64,000 bases of DNA from Neocallimastix lanati (nom. inval.) (lineage: Eukaryota; Neocallimastigomycota; Neocallimastigomycetes; Neocallimastigales; Neocallimastigaceae). Positions 57,354 through 64,000 of the stretch are shown here, one piece after another. Every line of letters starts with the position of its first letter. Within the stretch, counting starts at the first letter, position 1. The notes under the pieces were generated by a model that ran no database searches, had not been told where the DNA came from, and saw nothing but the letters and a program-made list of their open reading frames with translations. The stretch spans positions 296,001 to 360,000 of the forward strand of contig JACVTC010000055.1 of NCBI GenBank assembly GCA_016946835.1, read 5' to 3'. The position numbers and the translations under genes are program-made.

Positions 57354-59306
57354 ATGAATATAAACAATAATTCGAACACTACTGGGCAAATCTTTAATAA
57401 AAAATTAAAGGAATTTCATGAACGTAGTGAACGTAGGGGTAATTTGGCTATTTATCATGAAGTTAAAAATTTACTCCCAAAAGAAAGGTTAATATATATC
57501 GCGTCTCTTATCACACAGAGGTATGAAAACATTTTTTTAGAATTGAATGTTGAGCAACTAATGAACATTCAACCAAACAACTTCCAACCATTGATGTTAG
57601 TAATAAAAGAAGAAGATGATGATAGAAGAATTGAAAATGATATAGTTAAGATACCTTTAACTTTATCCATGCGAATTCAAAATACACCAAGAATATATTT
57701 AATTAAAATAAAAAATATCATAACTTCCCATGATTTTAATTATGAAGATATACTTAGAAAATTAGAAATGAGTACTAATGGACTATTTGATACTAATAAA
57801 GACGAAGTAACAGTTGAACCTTTGGGTCTTTATAACGAAAATATTACTTTACCTTTAAATATTAATAGTAATGAAAATAAATATTCTCATTTGTTGGTAT
57901 TTACATTAAAAAAAGAAGCACAAGAAGAAATAATAGCTCTAAGTGAAATCATAAAATCTATGGGAGAAAGACAATTTATCAGAAATAGTGAAGATTCACA
58001 TATAAATAAGTTAATAAAAAAAAAGGGATTATTTAGATTTATGTATTATATGGATGTCATATTAAATAATATAAATGAATTTAACAGAACATTAAGATAT
58101 GGCATTCAGATTATAAGGTGTGAAGAAAAACATATTGTTTTCGATGAAAGTAATTATAAGATTGATGCAAGTACAGAAGCTGGAAATAGAAAAGTTAGAT
58201 TAAGTTGTCTGAGAAAACTCGTTGAAATTTTTATTGAAAATTTTTCTGTTCAACAAAACCAAGAGGTTAATGACCACATTATTAATGATCCAATTCAACC
58301 AATTCAAGCGAATAATGACCACATTATTAATGCTCTAATTCAACAAATACAACAAATTCAACAAATTCAACCAATTCAAGCGAATAATGACCACATTATT
58401 TATGCTCTAATTCAACAAATTCAACCAGATCAAGCGAATAATGACCACATTATTAATGCTCTAATTCAACAAATTCAACAAATTCGAGCGAATAATCAAC
58501 TCATTATTAATGCTCCAATTCAACAAATTCAACAAATTCAAGCGAATAATCATCTCAATATTAATGCTCTAAATCAACCTCATGAGATTAATCTACTTAA
58601 TAATAATGATCTAGTTCAATATCAAGAGTTTAATCACTTCTTTAATCACCTTAATAATAATGATCCGATTCAATATCAAGAGTTAAATCCTCTTTATAAT
58701 AATGATCCAATTCAATATCAAGAGTTAAATCCTATTTATAATAATGATCTAGTTCAATATCAAGAGTTTAATCACTTCTTTGAACACCTTAATAATAATG
58801 ATCCAATTCAATATCAAGAGTTAAATCCTCTTTATAATAATGATCTAGTTCAATATCAAGAGTTTAATCACTTCTTTAATCACCTTAATAATAATGATCC
58901 GATTCAATATCAAGAGTTAAATCCTCTTTATAATAATGATCCAATTCAATATCAAGAGTTAAATCCTATTTATAATAATGATCTAGTTCAATATCAAGAG
59001 TTTAATCACTTCTTTGAACACCTTAATAATAATGATCCAATTCAATATCAAGAGTTAAATCCTCTTTATAATAATGATCTAGTTCAATATCAAGAGTTTA
59101 ATCACTTCTTTAATCACCTTAATAATAATGATCCAATTCAATATCAAGGGTTAAATCCTCTTAATAATAATGATCAAGTTCAATATCAAGAGTTTAATCA
59201 CTTCTTTAATCACCTTAATAATAATGATCCAATTCAAAATCAAGAGTTTAATGAAAACTTTAATGATAATCCTATTCAAGATAATCGTTTTCATTTACAA
59301 GAATGA
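57354..59306 (+). CDS. Unrecognised protein with nested Gln/Asn-rich tandem repeats, 650 aa
   Basis: I do not recognise this family. Residues 1 to ~300 are of ordinary complexity, charged and probably intracellular (no signal peptide, no membrane span). From ~301 a first repeat zone uses units like NDHIINALIQQIQQIQ. From ~415 to ~640 a second zone has fourteen units alternating two types, LVQYQEFNHFF(N/E)HLNNND and PIQYQELNP(L/I)YNND. Five of these units form a block that is repeated at DNA level almost exactly (first copy from ~58610, second from ~58850), so the array grew by recent segmental duplication. The reading frame is preserved throughout. Ends TGA at 59306. Possibly a scaffold or a self-associating Gln/Asn-rich protein; that is speculation. 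Confidence 0.85.
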   Translation: MNINNNSNTTGQIFNKKLKEFHERSERRGNLAIYHEVKNLLPKERLIYIASLITQRYENIFLELNVEQLMNIQPNNFQPLMLVIKEEDDDRRIENDIVKIPLTLSMRIQNTPRIYLIKIKNIITSHDFNYEDILRKLEMSTNGLFDTNKDEVTVEPLGLYNENITLPLNINSNENKYSHLLVFTLKKEAQEEIIALSEIIKSMGERQFIRNSEDSHINKLIKKKGLFRFMYYMDVILNNINEFNRTLRYGIQIIRCEEKHIVFDESNYKIDASTEAGNRKVRLSCLRKLVEIFIENFSVQQNQEVNDHIINDPIQPIQANNDHIINALIQQIQQIQQIQPIQANNDHIIYALIQQIQPDQANNDHIINALIQQIQQIRANNQLIINAPIQQIQQIQANNHLNINALNQPHEINLLNNNDLVQYQEFNHFFNHLNNNDPIQYQELNPLYNNDPIQYQELNPIYNNDLVQYQEFNHFFEHLNNNDPIQYQELNPLYNNDLVQYQEFNHFFNHLNNNDPIQYQELNPLYNNDPIQYQELNPIYNNDLVQYQEFNHFFEHLNNNDPIQYQELNPLYNNDLVQYQEFNHFFNHLNNNDPIQYQGLNPLNNNDQVQYQEFNHFFNHLNNNDPIQNQEFNENFNDNPIQDNRFHLQE

Positions 59307-60359
59307 AAGAATATTAAAAAAAAAAAAAAAAAAGTAATAATAATAATAATAATAATGATTGTTGCTAAAATAAAATCTATTTAGAGTTCTTTAATTTTTC
59401 TCAAATACTTTATATGATTATATTTTATTAACTAAAATATAATATATAATCATAAAACTTTATTTGGATTAACTAAATCAGGATAGATTTTATAATAGTT
59501 AAGAATAAATTAAATTATTATTTTTATTATTATTATATTAATAACAAGACAATATTATCAACAAATAGACCACCACAACCTTTTTTTTTTTTCTTTCTTT
59601 CTTTCTTTCTTTAAGTAATCACATCAAGAATAAATTAAATTATTATTTTTATTATTATTATATTAATAACAAGACAATATTATCAACAAATAGACCACCA
59701 CAACCTTTTTTTTTTTTTTTCTTTCTTTCTTTCTTTCTTTAAGTAATCACATCTTATCTCTTGCATTTATCAAATATATATGTCATGGATAAATAGATTT
59801 AAATAAAAAAAGAAGATAAGGGGCACACACCTTTGGAGAAAACCACAATGATTAGGAAATTCTTTTAAAAGTTTATTATTAAAGCTTACTCGTTTTCGAA
59901 CGAAGTAATTAAGGTGATAGATATAATAATGAATTGAAGGTATTTTACCACTAATATCAGTATTATTAAGATTTATTAAAGCATATTATAATTTTTTTTT
60001 TCTTTACATTATTATTTTTAATGTTTTTTTTTTTTTTTTTTTTTTTTTTGGCAGTTTCACAATTGTAAAAAATTTAAGAAAAATTAAAATAAAAGAAAAT
60101 TAAAATAAATAAAAAAAAAATAGAAAAAGAAAAAAAAAATTTTTTTTTATATATAATTTTTTTTTTTTTTTTTAGTTCTGTTATATTGAAATTATATATA
60201 ATCTAATATTAAAAAAGGATGTAAAATTAAATATATATATATATATATTTATTATCTTTTTTTTTATTTTTTTTTTTTTTTTTTAGTTCTATTTTATTGA
60301 AATAATACGTAATCTAATATTAAAAAAAAAAAAAAAAAAAGATATAAAATTAATTAAAA

Positions 60360-60408
<49 letters not shown>

Positions 60409-60486
60409 TTCAATTTTTCTTTTTTCTTTTTTACTTTTTTTTTTTTTTTTTTTTTGTTTTTGTTTTTGTTTTTGTTTTTGTCCATG
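59307..60486. other. Intergenic region with duplicated units
   Basis: It contains an exact-looking 125-bp tandem duplication (below), a second looser duplication at 60172-60370 (core TTAGTTCT ... TATTGAAAT ... TAATCTAATATTAAAAAA), and a (TTTTTG)n run at 60452-60480. A mixed-composition patch at 59818-59945 has no frame. Confidence 0.6.
59501..59752. repeat. Tandem duplication, 125-bp unit
   Basis: Copies 59501-59625 and 59626-59752 both run from AAGAATAAATTAAATTATTA to (CTTT)n TAAGTAATCACATC and differ essentially only in poly-T length, so the duplication is recent. Confidence 0.93.
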
Positions 60487-60649
60487 AAATAAAGATATTT
60501 GTTTTCTTATATTTTTCTTATTATTCTTATTTTTTTTTTTTTTTTTTTTTTTTTGCTGCTATTAAAAAAAATTTTTATTTTAACAGCAGCAAAAATAATA
60601 AAAATAATAAAAATAATAATAAGGATAATCTGAAATTAAAAGAAATGAA
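60487..60649. repeat. Dispersed repeat, copy 2, flanking the LINE 5' end
   Basis: This is the second copy of 54850-54988. The same arms TTTTTTGCTGC (60549-60559) and GCAGCAAAAA (60586-60595) are present, but here separated by a 26-nt A/T spacer instead of one base. Similarity to copy 1 stops exactly at 60649, where the LINE-type sequence begins. Confidence 0.85.
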
Positions 60650-63600
60650 CCCCAATGAAGTGGACTGTTTTTCCAGGTCCATGGAGGGTTGATGGAAAAG
60701 GAATAACCTATATCAGGTGTACTAATTACAGCTTTCTGTGATTCTGATGATAATCAATGGTTATCCTTTCTAAAGTGGCTTCTAGTACGAAGAGAGAAAT
60801 CTGGAATACTGGAAGACTGTAGAAAGTGAACCTGACGTTCTATAATGTCTTAAACTGGATATGTAGTAACATTGGAGTTGTATAATTAATAATATCATGT
60901 AGTTTCTACATATTATCATTGTAATGAATCTATTGTATTTTTTACTTTAGCATTATTTTGTATATGTTTTTTTCTATAGTATTATTTATACTCTCATGTA
61001 GCTATTGTAAAATGGAAATGTAGGAGATTGATTCACTCCAAAGCTTGTATTTGAGACATTATTTAACGGATGGGAATCTTTTTATAGTTTTTCACAACTA
61101 TTATTTCATTAACATTTAAATTTTATATTATATATGATTATTTTACAGAAATTTTTACATAAAACAGGAATTTATAATTGAAAATCATTAATTAAAAACT
61201 AGTCAACACAAAAAGAAAGAATAACAAACAAGTTTTAGCAAACAATATACACGAAAGAGAAGACAACAGCAATAAATTTTTATTTTTTTAATTTTTTAAT
61301 TTTTTACTAATTTTATTTTTTTTTATTTTTATATTACACTTACCTTTTATTAATATAGATAAGTTTTTTATTTTATTATGTCAACTATACGAAGAGGTCT
61401 GCGACTTTATGGTCCTGACCATGATAAATTTGTTTTAATTTTCATTCATGATCTTGAATCTTGGACTGAAAGTAGACTATGGGAATTTTTAAGCAAAAAG
61501 ATATCAAATTGTAATGAAGTTGTTCATGGAATCGTTAAAAAACACTATATTAATATGGAAAACTACTTCATCCTAAGAGTTAACTATAATAATTGTACTG
61601 ATTATTTGAAGGTTATTTATTTGATTACTAAGCACTTACCTGTTAAAAGAATAAAATGGAAGATTACTTCAAGGATACGCACATTTAGCAATGTTAATCA
61701 TAATAGAACCAGGTATTATTCTGAACCCTCAATCCCCATCTCTGAAAGCCTCCTGTATGCTAACCCTTTCTCGAATACTAAATATTTCAACCTCTGTATT
61801 AGCTGGAACATAAATGGTTGGAATTCTGAAAAACGTGACGGACTCACCAATTTTAATTCAATCTTTAATCCTATTTGTATTTGTCTTCAAGAAGTCGGTA
61901 ATAGTTCATTCCTTAACTCCTTTTCTAACTTATATCCATTCCTTAATCATTATAGAACAGTACTGAGACGTGCGGACAAAAAAATCCCTGGTATGAGGGG
62001 CCTTTATATAGGTGTGCACTCCTCCTGCCAATTCACTAATGATGATTTTGAATATAGATATATACTCTCAGTAAATATATTCTCTTTTTGGGGTGTCAGA
62101 TGTTCTTTAGGGAACATTTACATCCCTAGCAAAAAACACAAAGACTCTAGAGAAAAAGCGGAAACTGATTTTGCTAATTGGCTCAAGAACCATCAGAATA
62201 ACCCTTCGGCTATTGTTGGTGATTTCAACATGACTAAGCAACAACTCAAAGATCTTATTCTTAGAATTTCCCCTCAATGGTTTGTTATGGATATGGTTGG
62301 TCATCAATTTACTTGGTCTAATGGTGGAAAGAATTCTTGTATTGATTTTATAGTAGTGAACGATAAATTAAGATATTATCTGAATATTGCTTCTGTATGC
62401 TACTCTTTTAATGACATCTCTGACCATTTACCGCTTATTCTTTCTTGTAAAAAAATATCTCCTGATGGTTTTGTTACTCCGCCTCGGGATAAACAAATTA
62501 AGTGGTCTAATCGAATTTGTAGGGATAAACGTGAAGCAATCTTCTCTCATAATAAATTCACATGTTTACTGGATGAATTTGAACATAATGATAATCTAGA
62601 CTCTAATACAATGGTTAAAAAACTTCTTGACACAGCAAATAAAATAGGCGATGACATTCAAGCAAGAGTTCCTACAAATTTACAGGGTTCAGCGTTCCAT
62701 TGTCCTGCTTATATTAAGAAATTATCACATGAAAAACATTTATTTTATAAAAGGATTAAAAATTTTAAACTTAGTAATGATTTGTCTAATCTTCAAGAAT
62801 TTTGTGATCTCTCAAAAGAATATAGAGTTCTTTCTGATTATATCATTAGTATTAAAAGAAATATTAGGAATATTAGATTTAAATATTTGATTCATTCCAT
62901 CGGCGAATGTTTCTTAAATAATGATGCCCAGCGTGGTTGGTCTGGACTTAAGAAAATCTCTAAACCTTCTTACTCTCCTTCCCAATCACCTGTATACATT
63001 AAAGATAAAGAAGGTAATGTTCTAGTATCCCATGAAGATCAACTAAATCGTTTTGCAGAACACTATGAAGAACTTGCTTCTGATATAACTGGTCACAGTC
63101 TTAATGAAAATTATTGGAAAAAATTACTTAATTATTCTTCTACTCCTCAGGAATCATGGGATATTAATCAACCTATTTCCATGTCAGAAATTCATTCAAC
63201 TGTTCTTTCAATGAAAAATAACAAAGCACCTGGTCCTGATGGTATACCTACAGAATTTTTTAAAGCATTTTTTAATTCTGAGAGTAGAAATTCTTCTCAG
63301 GATGACTCTAATCAAGAGGTTACTTATTCCGATTGTGCAAAGTGTCTGTTATTACTTTTTAATAAAATTTGGGATGGTGACTTTCCTAATGAATGGAACT
63401 CTGCTTCTATTGTTTCTATTCCTAAAAAAGGGGATCTTTCAGATTGTAATAATTATCGTGGTATTTCACTCATCAATGTAGGTTTAAAAATTCTATCAAA
63501 AATTGTCACTAAAAGAATATCGGACTATGCTTTTTCTAATGGAATAATTAGACCAGAACAGTTTGGTTTTAGAAATAAAGAAGAATGTATTAGTTTATTT

Positions 63601-64000
63601 GTATCCATTCGTGAAATTTGTCAAAGAAGAAAATTTAAGGATAAATTTACCTTTCTTGCCTTTCTTGACCTTAAAAAAGCTTATGATTCAGTTCCAATTT
63701 ACAATATACTTACTAAACTAGATAATCTTGGTATTCGTGGTAAATGCCTTCAATTCATTACTAATCTATACCTTACCTCGAAAGCTCGTGCAAACTTTAA
63801 TGGTAAACTTTCAAAAGAATTTCCAATACACCGTGGTGTTCGCCAAGGGTGTCCTCTCTCACCTATCTTATTCAATATATTTATCAATGATATTTTTGAT
63901 AAATGTAAAAGATATGGTGTGATTTCTGAAAAGAAAAAGTGTTGTGGTGGATTATTTGCTGATGATATTGTATTATTAGCTCCTACAAAATCTTCACTTA
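60650..64000 (+). mobile_element. Non-LTR (LINE) retrotransposon, 5' part, runs off window
   Basis: The left boundary is set at 60650 because the flanking dispersed repeat (shared with 54850-54988) ends there and composition shifts to higher GC. 60650-61377 looks like a 5' untranslated region. It contains two short coding-like stretches in different frames (a 28-codon ATG frame from ~60654 and ~40 codons to ~60830), which may be decayed ORF1 or chance. The main frame follows. The 3' end and tail lie outside the window. Endonuclease plus reverse transcriptase order fits the APE-type clades (L1/Tad/jockey-like). Confidence 0.85.
61378..64000 (+). CDS. LINE ORF: AP endonuclease and reverse transcriptase, partial (874 codons in window)
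   Basis: The frame is open from the ATG at 61378 to the window edge with no stop. An N-terminal ~120 residues have no clear family. The apurinic-like endonuclease follows with SWNINGW, LQEVG, VGDFNM, and the terminal SDH of NDISDHLPL. The reverse transcriptase shows NNKAPGPDGIP, IPKKGDLSDCNNYRGISL, EQFGFR, FLAFLDLKKAYDSVP, GVRQGCPLSPILFN and the catalytic GLFADDIVLL (FADD in place of the commoner YADD). It would nick target DNA and prime cDNA synthesis there. Intact motifs and the open frame suggest a recently active copy. Codon usage includes more C-ending codons than neighbouring host genes. Confidence 0.93.
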   Translation, partial: MSTIRRGLRLYGPDHDKFVLIFIHDLESWTESRLWEFLSKKISNCNEVVHGIVKKHYINMENYFILRVNYNNCTDYLKVIYLITKHLPVKRIKWKITSRIRTFSNVNHNRTRYYSEPSIPISESLLYANPFSNTKYFNLCISWNINGWNSEKRDGLTNFNSIFNPICICLQEVGNSSFLNSFSNLYPFLNHYRTVLRRADKKIPGMRGLYIGVHSSCQFTNDDFEYRYILSVNIFSFWGVRCSLGNIYIPSKKHKDSREKAETDFANWLKNHQNNPSAIVGDFNMTKQQLKDLILRISPQWFVMDMVGHQFTWSNGGKNSCIDFIVVNDKLRYYLNIASVCYSFNDISDHLPLILSCKKISPDGFVTPPRDKQIKWSNRICRDKREAIFSHNKFTCLLDEFEHNDNLDSNTMVKKLLDTANKIGDDIQARVPTNLQGSAFHCPAYIKKLSHEKHLFYKRIKNFKLSNDLSNLQEFCDLSKEYRVLSDYIISIKRNIRNIRFKYLIHSIGECFLNNDAQRGWSGLKKISKPSYSPSQSPVYIKDKEGNVLVSHEDQLNRFAEHYEELASDITGHSLNENYWKKLLNYSSTPQESWDINQPISMSEIHSTVLSMKNNKAPGPDGIPTEFFKAFFNSESRNSSQDDSNQEVTYSDCAKCLLLLFNKIWDGDFPNEWNSASIVSIPKKGDLSDCNNYRGISLINVGLKILSKIVTKRISDYAFSNGIIRPEQFGFRNKEECISLFVSIREICQRRKFKDKFTFLAFLDLKKAYDSVPIYNILTKLDNLGIRGKCLQFITNLYLTSKARANFNGKLSKEFPIHRGVRQGCPLSPILFNIFINDIFDKCKRYGVISEKKKCCGGLFADDIVLLAPTKSSL

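Noticed and set aside
62107-63922. Several short frames within the LINE region
   Set aside because: All lie in other frames of the single long endonuclease/reverse transcriptase frame that starts at 61378 and runs off the window.

Overview
The window is nuclear DNA from a very AT-rich eukaryote with a compact protein set. The best guess is an anaerobic gut fungus (Neocallimastigomycota). The grounds are long A/T homopolymers and (ATT)n tracts between genes, short GT-AG introns that are almost pure A/T, Asn/Asp/Glu-rich low-complexity inserts in proteins, a CBM18 chitin-binding domain fused to a GH25 lysozyme, a secreted trefoil/starch-binding GH31 glucosidase, and a class C GPCR with a beta-helix ectodomain. 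The assignment is an inference; another early-diverging fungus or an amoebozoan cannot be excluded from sequence alone.

Layout. 1-4 kb: an unrecognised two-exon gene with Glu/Asn-rich tracts. 4.8-11 kb: a complete Ty1/copia LTR retrotransposon on the minus strand (339-bp LTRs differing at one base, ATTAG target duplication, polypurine tract, gag-pol frame broken once at a homopolymer). 12.3-12.6 kb: a 75-aa two-exon ribonuclease kappa-like membrane protein, minus strand. 15.7-23.1 kb: a 13-exon ACSF4/AASDH-type gene (adenylation domain, carrier domain, PQQ-like beta-propeller). 24.7-28.8 kb: a GH31 alpha-glucosidase with five trefoil domains and a starch-binding module. 31.6-32.4 kb: a Cys-rich secreted protein, minus strand. 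35.8-43.2 kb: a 22-exon receptor (beta-helix, EGF-like, 7TM class C). 45-46.3 kb: an acyltransferase-3 membrane protein, minus strand. 51.2-53.4 kb: a secreted GH25 lysozyme with CBM18 and a peptidase M15_3 domain. 57.3-59.3 kb: an unrecognised protein with a nested higher-order repeat. 60.65-64 kb: the 5' part of a non-LTR (LINE) retrotransposon whose endonuclease/reverse transcriptase frame runs off the window.

The genes do not form a pathway. Several (GH31, GH25-M15, beta-helix receptor, Cys-rich secreted protein) point to extracellular life among polysaccharides and bacteria. The most notable items are the lysozyme/peptidase fusion, the beta-helix GPCR, the trefoil GH31, a candidate structured RNA near 49.1 kb, a 227-bp terminal-inverted-repeat element at 50.24 kb, and a ~170-bp-arm inverted repeat at 44.2-44.6 kb. 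Spliced models were built by hand from GT-AG borders and frame continuity; no search or transcript was available.
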